DNA from: an uncultured Lachnospiraceae bacterium
Lineage (GTDB): Bacteria; Bacillota; Clostridia; Lachnospirales; Lachnospiraceae
Direction of reading: 5' to 3'
Length of the DNA: 64,000 nt
Assembly (NCBI GenBank): GCA_946549035.1
Contig: CAMNQH010000006.1
Location: 1-64,000 of the forward strand
In this document: piece by piece, positions 8,487-17,458 of the stretch
How the letters are laid out: each line of letters begins with the position of its first letter
Numbering within the stretch: position 1 is the first letter of the stretch
Notes under the pieces: model-generated
The model's input: the letters and a program-made list of their open reading frames with translations, nothing else
Database searches by the model: none
Told to the model about the DNA's origin: nothing
Translations under genes and position numbers: made by a program

Positions 8487-10937
8487 TTACTTTTTATACA
8501 AAATCCGAATGGAATTCAGAATGCAGAGCATAGCCACTCCGGTGTCGGCGAACACAGCCATCCACATAGAAGCAAATCCAAACAGTCCAAGGAGCATAAC
8601 GGCTGCTTTGACTGCCAGTGCAAACACAACGTTTTGTACCGAAATTCGGTTGGCGGACCGGGCGATGGAAAGTGATTGGGGAATCGCTTCCATGGCGGAT
8701 GTCATGAACACCACGTCGGCAGCTTCGATGGCGGCGTCTGCACCGCTTCCCATGGCGGCTCCTACGTCTGCTCCTGCCAAAACAGGCGCGTCGTTGATAC
8801 CGTCTCCCACAAACATCACGGCGCCATAATGGCTGCGAATCTGAGTCAGACGGTTTAGCTTATCTTCTGGTAACAGTTTTGCATGTACTTCGTCCACGCC
8901 AATTTCGTCAGCTACGGTATGGGCGCTATCGGCAGCGTCTCCAGTGAGCATAGCAGTGTGGATATTGAGCTGCTTTAATCTCTGTATTGCGGATTTTGCA
9001 TCGGACTTTAAGGTATCTGAGACTACCATATGTCCTGCAAAAATGCCATTAACGGCCACCAGTACCTGAGAACCGAAGGCTTCTTGCTTATAATGAAGAA
9101 GGGGGACATGATACAGTTCCATCAATTTTTGATTTCCGCAAAGTACTTCTCCTTGGGACAACGTTGCCTTGATGCCGTGTCCTGGAATTTCTTCCAGAGA
9201 AAGAGGCGTCTCTAAGGGAAGATTTTTTTCCCGGGCTGCCGTAACAATGCTGACTGCAATAGGATGGGTGGAGTTCTGCTCGCAGCTTGCACAAAGAGCC
9301 AGGAGCTGGTGGGCAGAAAGGGGAAGACTTGTATCCGCGGAGGCAGATGCAGAATCTTGGGCCAATGGTTTGGAAGTTTCGCCGACAGGCGCCAAAACTG
9401 CTTTTTGCAGTACAAAGTTTCCCTGAGTAATGGTTCCGGTTTTATCCATAACTACGGTACGGATTTGTTTCATCGCTTCAATAGCTGCGCCGCCCTTAAA
9501 AAGAATTCCTTTTTTGGAGCCTGCGCCGATGCCGGAAAAGAAGGCCAGAGGAACGCTCAGGACTAAAGCGCAGGGACAGCTCATAACCAAGAAGGTCAGG
9601 GCGGTGTAGACCCAGTAGCTCCAGTTTCCGGTAAACAGCGACGGGAGGATGGCAGTGCCTAAGGCAAAAAGGACTACGATGGGGGTGTAAATTCTGGCAA
9701 AACGTGTAATGAAGCGGTCGATTTTTGGCTTGCTGGCAGCCGCATTTTCTACAGAATCCAAAATTCTTGTTACCATTGATTCAGACAAGGGTTTTTCCAC
9801 ACGTATTTTTAACTGTCCGGAGGTGTTCACACAGCCGGAGATTACGGAATCGTGTACCGTTACTTGTACGGGCACAGGCTCCCCTGTGATAGGAGAGGTA
9901 TCTACGCGGCTCTCCCCTTCCAGTACAATTCCGTCTAAGGGAATGCGATCTCCCGGACGTACCAGAAGCATATCTCCCGGTTTTGCCATAGCAGCGTCCA
10001 GGAGTTTTACTGTATTTTCAGTAATAAGATTTACTGTCTCCGGGCGAAGGTCAACGGCGTCCATAATCTGGCTGCGGCTTTTTTCCACAGCTACTTCTTC
10101 AAAAAATTCACCGATGCGGTAGAACAACATGACGCCTACGGCTTCCCCAAAATTTTGAATGGCCAATGCTCCTAAGGTTGCAATACTCATTAAGAAGTTT
10201 TCGTCAAAGATTTGTCCCCTTCGTATATTTTTGCCAGCAGTTATCAGTATTTCGGCTCCCAGCAGCAGATAGGCCACGATGAAAATACCGGAAGGTACAA
10301 GGGACGGGATAACGGAGAATTGCTCTAATACTTCCCCTATGATAAAAAGTGCAGCGCCGCTAAGCAGGACGGCCAAATCCTTCTTGTGGCTTTTTGGTTC
10401 TTTTTTTGGTGCGGCTTTTTGTCCGTCTGCTTCTATCACCCGTACCTCTGACTCAATAGAAGCACATATTTCCTGTATTTTTGAAAGATAGTTTTCCGGA
10501 TGCTTGGCAGTAATCCGTAATTGTTTCGTTGCAAACGTAATGGTTGCGCTGGTAATCCCTTCCAGGCGTGAGATCTTATCCTCCATTTTGGCCGCACAGT
10601 TAGCGCAGCCTAAATTTTCCAGAAGATATAGTTTCTTTTGATTTCCTCCGGACAGGCCGCAAGAACAGGCTTCCAGGGACAGGCCGCAGGAGGAACAGAC
10701 GGGAGGAGGGGCTGAATGGTGGTGATGCTCCGCTTCGCAGCTGCAGTCATCATGGTGATGGTGATGCTCCGATCCGCAGCTGCAGTTATCATGGTGATGG
10801 TGATGCTCCGCTTCGCAGCCGCAGTTATCATGGTGATGGTGATGTTCCGATCCACAGCTGCAGTCATCATGGTGATGATCTAGTTCGCAAGGGTTTTCTG
10901 TTAGAATGTTCTGTTCCGAATTATGTTCATGGTTCAT
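8487..10937 (-). CDS. P1B-type heavy-metal ATPase (Zn/Cd/Pb type) with His/Cys repeat tail
   Basis: The 816-residue pump exports divalent metal ions. Residues 24-74 are four 13-residue repeats of the form DxCxC..EHHHHH, an obvious metal-binding tail. A heavy-metal-associated domain follows with GCANCAAKME at 110-119. The pump core shows TGEP at 351-354, the transmembrane CPC at 454-456, the phosphorylated D498 in DKTGT, an HP motif in THPIAVS, and GDGINDAP. CPC plus a GxxCxxC-type domain fits the ZntA/CadA group; Cu is less likely given the regulator. The start has GGAGG upstream. The promoter carries an ArsR-type operator. Confidence 0.94.
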   Translation of the reverse strand: MNHEHNSEQNILTENPCELDHHHDDCSCGSEHHHHHDNCGCEAEHHHHHDNCSCGSEHHHHHDDCSCEAEHHHHSAPPPVCSSCGLSLEACSCGLSGGNQKKLYLLENLGCANCAAKMEDKISRLEGITSATITFATKQLRITAKHPENYLSKIQEICASIESEVRVIEADGQKAAPKKEPKSHKKDLAVLLSGAALFIIGEVLEQFSVIPSLVPSGIFIVAYLLLGAEILITAGKNIRRGQIFDENFLMSIATLGALAIQNFGEAVGVMLFYRIGEFFEEVAVEKSRSQIMDAVDLRPETVNLITENTVKLLDAAMAKPGDMLLVRPGDRIPLDGIVLEGESRVDTSPITGEPVPVQVTVHDSVISGCVNTSGQLKIRVEKPLSESMVTRILDSVENAAASKPKIDRFITRFARIYTPIVVLFALGTAILPSLFTGNWSYWVYTALTFLVMSCPCALVLSVPLAFFSGIGAGSKKGILFKGGAAIEAMKQIRTVVMDKTGTITQGNFVLQKAVLAPVGETSKPLAQDSASASADTSLPLSAHQLLALCASCEQNSTHPIAVSIVTAAREKNLPLETPLSLEEIPGHGIKATLSQGEVLCGNQKLMELYHVPLLHYKQEAFGSQVLVAVNGIFAGHMVVSDTLKSDAKSAIQRLKQLNIHTAMLTGDAADSAHTVADEIGVDEVHAKLLPEDKLNRLTQIRSHYGAVMFVGDGINDAPVLAGADVGAAMGSGADAAIEAADVVFMTSAMEAIPQSLSIARSANRISVQNVVFALAVKAAVMLLGLFGFASMWMAVFADTGVAMLCILNSIRILYKK
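10716..10868 (-). repeat. Four 39-bp tandem repeats coding the His/Cys tail
   Basis: Four in-frame 39-bp units (13 residues each) encode alternating DDCSCGSEHHHHH and DNCGCEAEHHHHH versions. Units 1 and 3, and units 2 and 4, match best, so expansion may have been in 78-bp pairs. The last unit has four rather than five His. Confidence 0.9.
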
Positions 10938-10960
10938 AAAATCAAACCTCCTTCAAACAA

Positions 10961-10984
10961 ATATATGAATAACTGTTCATATAT
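10961..10984 (-). promoter_or_regulatory. ArsR/SmtB-type operator on the ATPase promoter
   Basis: A 24-bp near-perfect palindrome, ATATATGAA-N6-TTCATATAT, fits the 12-12 operators of SmtB, CzrA and CadC. It overlaps the -10 hexamer TTATAT (minus strand, 10981-10986), so binding would block RNA polymerase. Confidence 0.85.
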
Positions 10985-11009
10985 AAACATAAAAATATGA
11001 TTTTGTCAA
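10981..11009 (-). promoter_or_regulatory. Promoter of the metal ATPase
   Basis: On the minus strand TTGACA (11009-11004) and TTATAT (10986-10981) are separated by 17 bases. The -10 overlaps the operator palindrome. Confidence 0.75.
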
Positions 11010-11059
11010 GGGTATTTAAAGTATTTTCTGAATCTGTAATTTATATTCTAAAATTAGGT

Positions 11060-11136
11060 TACCCTCAGTGGATAAAGAGACACGCGCCCCAAGTGCGGTC
11101 TTTTGGCGGTGTGCGTCCCTTTGTCCACTGAGGGTA
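11060..11136. repeat. Long imperfect palindrome, copy A of a dispersed element
   Basis: The 77-bp element has near-complementary arms of about 22 bp (outer part TACCCTCAGTGGA / TCCACTGAGGGTA) with one wobble and one mismatch. A related copy in the opposite orientation lies at 20825-20905; about 26 of 34 bases match along one arm. It stands between the divergent ATPase and MATE promoters and has no T tract, so it is not a standard terminator. The rest of this intergenic region holds the two promoters. Confidence 0.75.
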
Positions 11137-11162
11137 GAATAACGCCAAATATTTTTCTTTGA

Positions 11163-11191
11163 TTGTGTAAATAATTGAAATATGGTAAAAT
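11163..11191 (+). promoter_or_regulatory. Promoter of the first MATE gene
   Basis: TTGTGT (11163-11168) and TAAAAT (11186-11191) are 17 bases apart, 43 bases before the start codon. Confidence 0.55.
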
Positions 11192-11233
11192 ATCACAGGC
11201 TAGGGTGCGTATAAAGATAGAAAGGAAAAGAAT

Positions 11234-12592
11234 ATGGAACTAGAAAATCAAGACAAAAAAGAAAATAAAATGGGCGTCATGCCTGTCAATAAGCTTTTGC
11301 TGACCATGTCTATACCCATGGTAGTATCCATGATGATACAGGCTTTATATAATGTGGTGGACAGTATTTTTGTGGCCAGAATCAACGAAAATGCATTAAC
11401 GGCAGTGTCATTGGTATTTCCGGTACAATCTGTGATGATTGCAGTTTCCACAGGAACTTGCGTGGGTGTCAATGCGATTTTGTCTAAGCGTCTGGGAGAG
11501 AAGCGTTTGGAGGAGGCGGATAAAACCGCCAATATTGCAGTGCTGCTGTCAGTATTGTCCTATGGTGTGTTTTTACTGATCGGTCTGTTTTGCTCAGAAA
11601 TGTTTTTCTCTATACAGACACAGGATCCACAGATTCTTGCTTATGGCGCCAGTTATATGCGTATTGTCTGCTGTTGCAGTTTTGGCTTATTTCTCCAGGT
11701 ATGCTTCGAACGGCTGCTACAGTCCACCGGCCGGACATTTTATACCATGCTGATGCAGGGGACAGGGGCTATTATTAATATTATTTTAGATCCCATTATG
11801 ATATTTGGGTATTTAGGTTTTCCTAAGATGGGGATTGCAGGAGCAGCCGTGGCAACGGTTACAGGGCAGATTATAGCCATGCTTTTAGGATTATTGTTTA
11901 ATCGGAAGGTAAATCATGAGATTCATCTGAGCGTGAAAAAGATGGTATTTGACGGTGAAATCATAAAGGAAATATATAAAATCGGTGTTCCGGCTATCCT
12001 GATGCAGTCCATAGGTTCTGTGATGGTATTTTTGATGAATAAGATTTTGCTGGGCTTTACCTCTACAGCCACGGCAGTGTTTGGGATTTATTTCAAGCTT
12101 CAAAGCTTTGTATTTATGCCAATATTCGGATTGAGTAACGGTCTTGTGCCTATTGTGGCATACAATTACGGTGCAAAAAATCGGGAGCGTATGATTAAAG
12201 CCGTAAAATACAGTATGTTTTATGCCATAGGGTTTATGTGTATGGGAATGCTCTTGGCAGAGTGTATTCCAGGTACCTTGCTGCTGATGTTCGATGCTTC
12301 GGAAAGTATGCTTGATATTGGGATACCTGCGATTCGGATTTTGTGTACCTGCTTTGTTTTAGCGGGCTTTAATATCATTGCAAGTTCTCTGTTCCAGGCT
12401 GTGGGAGACAGCGTATACAGTTTGGTTATGTCTGCAATCCGCCAGCTGCTTGTACTGCTTCCGGCCGCCTACCTCTTGTCTTTGACTGGGAATTTGGACG
12501 CAGTGTGGCTATCATTTCCCATTGCGGAGATTGCGGCTCTGCTTGTGTCCTCTATGCTTTTTAGAAAAGTGTTAAAGAAGCTGAATTTTTAA
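11234..12592 (+). CDS. MATE family efflux transporter
   Basis: This 452-residue protein has twelve predicted membrane segments in two similar halves, the MatE fold. Typical stretches are the first helix with QALYNVVDSIFVARI, PIMIFGYLGFPKMGIAGAAVAT in the middle and GLVPIVAYNYGAKN at the start of the second half. MATE proteins export cationic drugs or metabolites using sodium or protons. The substrate cannot be read from sequence. It is not closely similar to the second MATE at 16043. The ribosome site is GAAAGGAAAAG. It is probably a single-gene unit with the promoter at 11163. Confidence 0.9.
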   Translation: MELENQDKKENKMGVMPVNKLLLTMSIPMVVSMMIQALYNVVDSIFVARINENALTAVSLVFPVQSVMIAVSTGTCVGVNAILSKRLGEKRLEEADKTANIAVLLSVLSYGVFLLIGLFCSEMFFSIQTQDPQILAYGASYMRIVCCCSFGLFLQVCFERLLQSTGRTFYTMLMQGTGAIINIILDPIMIFGYLGFPKMGIAGAAVATVTGQIIAMLLGLLFNRKVNHEIHLSVKKMVFDGEIIKEIYKIGVPAILMQSIGSVMVFLMNKILLGFTSTATAVFGIYFKLQSFVFMPIFGLSNGLVPIVAYNYGAKNRERMIKAVKYSMFYAIGFMCMGMLLAECIPGTLLLMFDASESMLDIGIPAIRILCTCFVLAGFNIIASSLFQAVGDSVYSLVMSAIRQLLVLLPAAYLLSLTGNLDAVWLSFPIAEIAALLVSSMLFRKVLKKLNF

Positions 12593-12606
12593 AAAGCACA
12601 CTAATA

Positions 12607-12635
12607 TTGACATTTTTCCCCAACTATAAGAAAAT
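12607..12635 (+). promoter_or_regulatory. Possible promoter of the second DegV gene
   Basis: A perfect TTGACA at 12607-12612 is followed after 17 bases by GAAAAT, a weak -10. Confidence 0.4.
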
Positions 12636-12670
12636 AGAAAATATAGATAAAAAAAGAGAAGGAAGTGCTT

Positions 12671-13522
12671 ATGGGAGATATAAAAATAATGGCGGATAGT
12701 ACCTGTGATCTCAGCCAGGAGTTATTAGAGGCATATGATATCACAATTATTCCCCTGTATATTCAACTGGATGAGAAAAGCTATCTGGACGGATTGGAGA
12801 TAACCCCAGGGGAACTGTATCAATGGTCTGACAACTGTGGGAAAACGCCGAAAACGGCCGCTCCAGGAATGGAGGTCATTCAAGAGGCGCTTCAGAAGTA
12901 CCACAAAGAAAAAAAGGATTTGATTTTTTTTGGTATTTCGGAAGATATGTCTACAACTTGTAATGTAGTTCGGCTGGTAGCACAGGAGATGGGATATGAG
13001 AATTTTTATGTAATAGATTCTATGAATCTTTCTACCGGAATCGGCTTACAGGTTTTGCGGGCGGCGGAGATGGCGTCCAGGGGGATAACAGCCAAAGAGA
13101 TTGTGTCAAAGATAGAACAAGACAGAGAAAAAGTGCGGGCCAGTTTTGTGATTGACACGTTGACGTATCTTCACCGGGGAGGCAGATGCAGCGCTATGAC
13201 GGCTCTGGCGGCGGGGATGTTAAAACTCAAGCCTCGGATTTCCGTGATTGGCGGCAAGATGGATGTAACAAAAAAATACAGAGGGAATATCGGTTCTGTA
13301 ATCAAAAAATATGTTGGAGATCTGGAGGAAGATCTGAAAAAGGCAGACCCAACCAGGGTATTTATCACTCACTCCGGATGCAGTGATGAAATTGTATCTC
13401 AGGTTCGGGAATATTTGGAGGGACTTCATCATTTTCAGGAAATTCATGTGACACTTGCAGGAAGCGTAATTTCCAGTCATTGCGGTCCCAATACGTTGGG
13501 TGTGCTGTTCTACGAAGCATAA
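12671..13522 (+). CDS. DegV family fatty-acid-binding protein (second copy)
   Basis: The ATG at 12671 (283 residues) is preferred over a GTG six bases upstream, since GAAGGAAG then lies at normal distance. Family marks are MADSTCDLS at the N-terminus, GISEDMSTTCN, the TYLHRGGRCSAM turn near residue 163, LKPRISVIGG and SSHCGPNTLGVLF at the end. It binds a fatty acid in known members. It is clearly diverged from the DegV at 2906, so the two probably differ in ligand or timing. The ddl gene follows after about 70 bases. Confidence 0.88.
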   Translation: MGDIKIMADSTCDLSQELLEAYDITIIPLYIQLDEKSYLDGLEITPGELYQWSDNCGKTPKTAAPGMEVIQEALQKYHKEKKDLIFFGISEDMSTTCNVVRLVAQEMGYENFYVIDSMNLSTGIGLQVLRAAEMASRGITAKEIVSKIEQDREKVRASFVIDTLTYLHRGGRCSAMTALAAGMLKLKPRISVIGGKMDVTKKYRGNIGSVIKKYVGDLEEDLKKADPTRVFITHSGCSDEIVSQVREYLEGLHHFQEIHVTLAGSVISSHCGPNTLGVLFYEA

Positions 13523-13591
13523 TGCTTTCTAAGGATTGCCGGCGGCAATCCTGGCATATAAAATATAGGAATAGAAAAAAGGAGTTTATAT

Positions 13592-14644
13592 ATGGATATT
13601 GTAGTATTAGCCGGGGGACTGAGTACGGAACGCGACGTTTCCTTTGCCACTGGAAATATGGTTTGTAATGCGCTGCGGAACAATGGCCATCGCGTTATTT
13701 TGCTGGATGTGTTTATGGGGTACGGGGAAGGGCCTGAAGATTTAAAGGAGATTTTTGAGCATTCAAAGGAAGCCAGTCTTACGGTAACAGAGATTCCCAC
13801 TACGGCTCCGGATTTAGAGGCAGTGAAAAAGAGCCGCAAGGATCAGTCTGATTCTTATTTTGGGCCCAATGTCATAGAACTTTGCCGGATGGCAGATATT
13901 GTATTTTTGGCGCTTCATGGGGAACATGGGGAAAATGGAAAGATTCAGGCTGCATTTGATTTATTTGGGATTAAATATACAGGGACGGATTATATCAGCA
14001 GCGCCTTGGCAATGAATAAGGAGCTGGCGAAAGGATTGTTTCGTTCCAACCATATTCCAACTCCGGGAGGCATTTCCATGAACCGGGAAGCGCCTGTCAG
14101 TGATTTTGCGGATACGGGACTGACCTTGCCTTGTGTAGTAAAACCCTGCTGCGGAGGTTCCAGTATCGGCGTGTCCATTATTCATTCCGCCAAGGAATAT
14201 AAAGAGGCCTTAAAAGAGGCATTTCGTTATGAGAAGGAAATATTAGTGGAAAACTATATAGAAGGCCGGGAGTTTTCGGTTGGCGTGATAGACGGGGAAG
14301 CATTGCCGGTAATAGAGATCGCTCCCGTGGAAGGATTTTATGATTATAAAAATAAATATAAAGCAGGTTCCGCCATTGAGACTTGTCCAGCCCAGCTTCC
14401 TCCTGAGAAAGGGGAAGAAATGCAGCGGTATGCAAAAGAGGTGGTAAAGGCCTTGGGACTTTCTACGTATTCTCGTATGGACTTTTTGATGAATGAGAAG
14501 CAAGAGATCTTTTGTCTGGAAGCAAATACTCTTCCGGGAATGACTCCGACCAGCCTGCTTCCCCAGGAGGCCCAGGCAGTAGGCATGTCTTTTGAAGAGC
14601 TTTGTGAAAAAATCATAGAGATTTCGTTTGAAAAATATAAATAA
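13592..14644 (+). CDS. ddl: D-alanine--D-alanine ligase family protein
   Basis: The 350-residue ATP-grasp enzyme joins two D-alanines for peptidoglycan. Signatures are the N-terminal GGLSTERDVS, HGEHGENGKIQ (the HGxxGEDGxxQ motif with a change to GEN), VKPCCGGSSIGV in the ATP loop, and LEANTLPGMTPTSL at the C-terminus, which is close to the standard NTxPGMT/SLxP metal and substrate motif. A 30-residue insertion after the first domain (VTEIPTTAPDLEAVKKSRK region) is longer than in E. coli Ddl. murF follows after 24 bases, supporting a wall role. A D-Ala-D-Lac variant cannot be ruled out from sequence. Confidence 0.88.
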   Translation: MDIVVLAGGLSTERDVSFATGNMVCNALRNNGHRVILLDVFMGYGEGPEDLKEIFEHSKEASLTVTEIPTTAPDLEAVKKSRKDQSDSYFGPNVIELCRMADIVFLALHGEHGENGKIQAAFDLFGIKYTGTDYISSALAMNKELAKGLFRSNHIPTPGGISMNREAPVSDFADTGLTLPCVVKPCCGGSSIGVSIIHSAKEYKEALKEAFRYEKEILVENYIEGREFSVGVIDGEALPVIEIAPVEGFYDYKNKYKAGSAIETCPAQLPPEKGEEMQRYAKEVVKALGLSTYSRMDFLMNEKQEIFCLEANTLPGMTPTSLLPQEAQAVGMSFEELCEKIIEISFEKYK

Positions 14645-14668
14645 AGAAAAAGGTGGGTGGAAGCATTG

Positions 14669-16036
14669 ATGGAACATATGACGCTGGAGGAGATTGCAGC
14701 AGCCTGCGGAGGAACTTACGTGGGGCAGGAGGAGAAGAAGGCGCAGTCTATCAAAGGGGCCGTAGCAGACAGCCGTGAGATAAAAGAAGGATATCTGTTT
14801 ATTCCTGTCAAAGGGGAACGTGTGGATGGTCATGATTTCATTCCAAAGGTGTTTGCACAAGGGGCTCTTGCAACGCTGACAGAGCATTCCCTGGAAGCAT
14901 GCCAGGGTCCGTATATCCTGGTAGAATCATGTCTTCTGGCTTTAAAGCAGATTGCCGCATACTATAGAAGCCGTCTGTCGATTCCCATAATCGGAATTAC
15001 AGGCAGCGTAGGAAAAACCAGTACCAAGGAAATGATTGCGTCTGTGCTTTCGGTAAAATACAAGGTATTAAAAACCTTAGGAAATTTTAATAATGAAATC
15101 GGACTGCCTCTTACCATCCTTCGGATACAGAAGGAACATGAAGTGGCTGTGATAGAAATGGGGATTTCTGAATTTGGGGAAATGCATCGTTTAGGGGAGA
15201 TTGCCCGGCCGGATATTTGTGTGATTACCAATATTGGAACTTGCCATTTGGAGAATCTGGGAGACCGGGACGGTGTTCTTCGGGCAAAGACAGAGGTGTT
15301 TGATCATCTTTCAGACGAGGCGAGTGTGTTTTTGAATGGGGATGACGACAAGCTTGTAACAGTAACCCAGGCGGGCGGCAATGCGCCCGTATTTTATGGT
15401 ATGTGCAGACAGGAGATTTTTATATCACAGGCTGAGAATCTGGGCCTTAAGGGCAGCAGGGCAAGACTGCATACACCTCAGGGAGAAACGGATATCATGA
15501 TTCCGATTCCAGGCAGTCATAATTTGTACAATGCTATGGCCGCTGCCGGTGTGGGATTAAAACTGGGCTTGTCTTTGGAAGAAGTGGCAGAAGGGATTTC
15601 AAATGCAAAAACCATTCAAGGGCGCAGCAATATAATAGAAGCTAACGGGCTTGTGGTTATTGATGATTGCTATAATGCAAATCCCATGTCTATGAAAGCT
15701 TCTCTGGACGTTTTGAAATACGGACTGGGACGTACCATTGCCGTTTTAGGCGATATGGGAGAACTGGGGAAAGAGGAGGGACGGCATCATTATGAAGTGG
15801 GAGCTCACGCCGTTTCAAGTGGTATCGACGTATTGTTTTGCGTAGGGGAATTGTCTAAAGAGATGGAACGAGGAGCCCGGGAAGCAGCAGGAAATACTCA
15901 GATTTACTATTATCCCAGTCGGGAAGAGATGCTTCCTCATCTGATGGATATGGTTCAGAAGGGGGATACAATCCTGATAAAAGCATCTCATTTTATGAAC
16001 TTTTCAGAGGTGGTGAAGCAGCTGCTGACTGCTTAA
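14669..16036 (+). CDS. murF: UDP-MurNAc-tripeptide--D-Ala-D-Ala ligase MurF
   Basis: MurF adds the D-Ala-D-Ala made by Ddl to UDP-MurNAc-tripeptide in the cytoplasm. The ATP P-loop is GITGSVGKTSTKEM near residue 110, followed by the Mur central pattern (ISEFGEM, ITNIGTCHLENLG) and DDCYNANPMSM in the C-terminal half. I use the ATG at 14669 (455 residues), with GGTGG about 8 bases upstream; a GTG at 14657 would add four residues. It is directly downstream of ddl, a common arrangement. It converges with the MATE gene on the other strand, 6 bases apart. Confidence 0.93.
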   Translation: MEHMTLEEIAAACGGTYVGQEEKKAQSIKGAVADSREIKEGYLFIPVKGERVDGHDFIPKVFAQGALATLTEHSLEACQGPYILVESCLLALKQIAAYYRSRLSIPIIGITGSVGKTSTKEMIASVLSVKYKVLKTLGNFNNEIGLPLTILRIQKEHEVAVIEMGISEFGEMHRLGEIARPDICVITNIGTCHLENLGDRDGVLRAKTEVFDHLSDEASVFLNGDDDKLVTVTQAGGNAPVFYGMCRQEIFISQAENLGLKGSRARLHTPQGETDIMIPIPGSHNLYNAMAAAGVGLKLGLSLEEVAEGISNAKTIQGRSNIIEANGLVVIDDCYNANPMSMKASLDVLKYGLGRTIAVLGDMGELGKEEGRHHYEVGAHAVSSGIDVLFCVGELSKEMERGAREAAGNTQIYYYPSREEMLPHLMDMVQKGDTILIKASHFMNFSEVVKQLLTA

Positions 16037-16042
16037 GAGATT

Positions 16043-17383
16043 TTATTCATACAGAAGATGCTTTTTTCGGAAGTATCCATATATGAAAACGCAGATCAAA
16101 GCGGATAGCAGCGAGCCTGCTGGAGCTGCCAGTCCCATGGGAAACAGAGTATCCGGGAAAAACATAGAGGCCAGGTAGGCTCCCGGAATTCGGATCAAAA
16201 GAATGGAGAGCAGGTTTTGGATAAAAGAGGCGACTGCTTTCCCATAAGCGCAAAAATATCCGCTAAATGAAAAATGAATTCCGGCAAAGACACAGTCCAG
16301 AACATAAGCCCGTAAATATTGACAGCCCATACGGACGACGTCCGCATCATCGTGGACGAACAGCTGCAAAATAGGTTTGGCCCATAATTGACAGATGATA
16401 GAGACCAGAAGTCCAAAAGAGATACATATGGTGATACCGTAACGAAGAACCTTGGTTCCTTGTTTGTGCTGCCCAGCGCCGGCGTTTTGGGCGGCGATGG
16501 CGGATATGGAGGAAAGCATGGCGGAGGGAACCAAAAACAGGAAGCAGATAATTTTTTCTACAATGCCTACGCTTGCAGCTGCAACGACTCCCCGTTGATT
16601 GGCAATGGCGGTAATGACAAGAAAAGAAATTTGAATAAATCCGTCCTGAAGGGCAATCGGAAGCCCGACCTTCAAAATGGCGGACAAAATGTTTCTGTCA
16701 AAACGTAAGTTTTGCTTGCTAAAAGGAATGCCGGACTTTTTCCTGCCCAGGGAAAGCAGGGCAAAAGCTACGCTAGCAGCCTGGGCAAGAATGGTAGCGA
16801 AGGCGGCTCCGGCAGCTCCCATGCCAAGAGGGCCGATGAAAAGAATATCTAAAATAATATTGATGACGCCTGCAATCGCTACAAAATACATGGGGCTTTT
16901 GGAATCTCCCAGGCCCCGGAATATACTGCTGATTACATTATAGGCTGTAATAAAGGGAACGCCTGCAAAGCAGATGATAAGATATTTTTTCGTTTCCAGG
17001 ACAGCTTCTGGGGGAGTAGAGATGGCTGCAATTATCCCATCCGTGAACAGAATTAGCGATATGGTTGCAAGAACGGAACATATAGCAAAAAGCAGGATGG
17101 TGTTTCCGATCCCCCGGGCCGCAAGGTCCGTTTTTTTTGCACCAACGGCCCTGCTGATGATAACAGTGGTTCCCATGGCCAGTCCTACGATAATGACAGT
17201 CAGCATATGTGTAACCTGGCTTCCGATGGATACGGCGGAAATGGTGTCCGCGCCATTGAACTGTCCGGTAATAAATAAGTCTGAAAGGCCGTAAAATGTC
17301 TGCAGAAAGCAGGAGAGTAAATAGGGAAGGGAAAAGTAAATCAGGTTCCGTAGAACGCTTCCTTTTGTTAAGTCTTTTTGCAT
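16043..17383 (-). CDS. MATE family efflux transporter (second)
   Basis: The 446-residue protein has about twelve membrane segments with the MatE two-domain pattern: LPYLLSCFLQTFYGLSDLFI at the first helix, FRGLGDSKSPMYFVAIAGVIN in the middle of the N-half, and IAAQNAGAGQHKQG in the C-half. It is a multidrug or metabolite exporter. GGAGGTACATT precedes the start. It follows plsC on the same strand, but a terminator-like hairpin lies between them. The substrate is unknown. Confidence 0.9.
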   Translation of the reverse strand: MQKDLTKGSVLRNLIYFSLPYLLSCFLQTFYGLSDLFITGQFNGADTISAVSIGSQVTHMLTVIIVGLAMGTTVIISRAVGAKKTDLAARGIGNTILLFAICSVLATISLILFTDGIIAAISTPPEAVLETKKYLIICFAGVPFITAYNVISSIFRGLGDSKSPMYFVAIAGVINIILDILFIGPLGMGAAGAAFATILAQAASVAFALLSLGRKKSGIPFSKQNLRFDRNILSAILKVGLPIALQDGFIQISFLVITAIANQRGVVAAASVGIVEKIICFLFLVPSAMLSSISAIAAQNAGAGQHKQGTKVLRYGITICISFGLLVSIICQLWAKPILQLFVHDDADVVRMGCQYLRAYVLDCVFAGIHFSFSGYFCAYGKAVASFIQNLLSILLIRIPGAYLASMFFPDTLFPMGLAAPAGSLLSALICVFIYGYFRKKHLLYE

Positions 17384-17430
17384 AATGTACCTCCATATCT
17401 TGGACCGTATAGCCGGCTGGAAAAATCACA

Positions 17431-17458
17431 TAAAAGCAGGGAGCTTATAACAGCTCCC
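17431..17458 (-). terminator. Terminator at the plsC 3' end
   Basis: On the minus strand GGGAGC and GCTCCC pair around an 8-base loop that contains the plsC stop, followed by TTTT after three bases. The stem is short. Confidence 0.5.

Noticed and set aside
9709-10122. Open frame on the plus strand within the metal ATPase gene
   Set aside because: It is a shadow of the strongly supported P-type ATPase and has Ser/Thr/Arg-rich nonsense composition.
10716-10868. CRISPR or VNTR interpretation of the 39-bp repeats
   Set aside because: They are contiguous coding repeats of a metal-binding tail without spacers.
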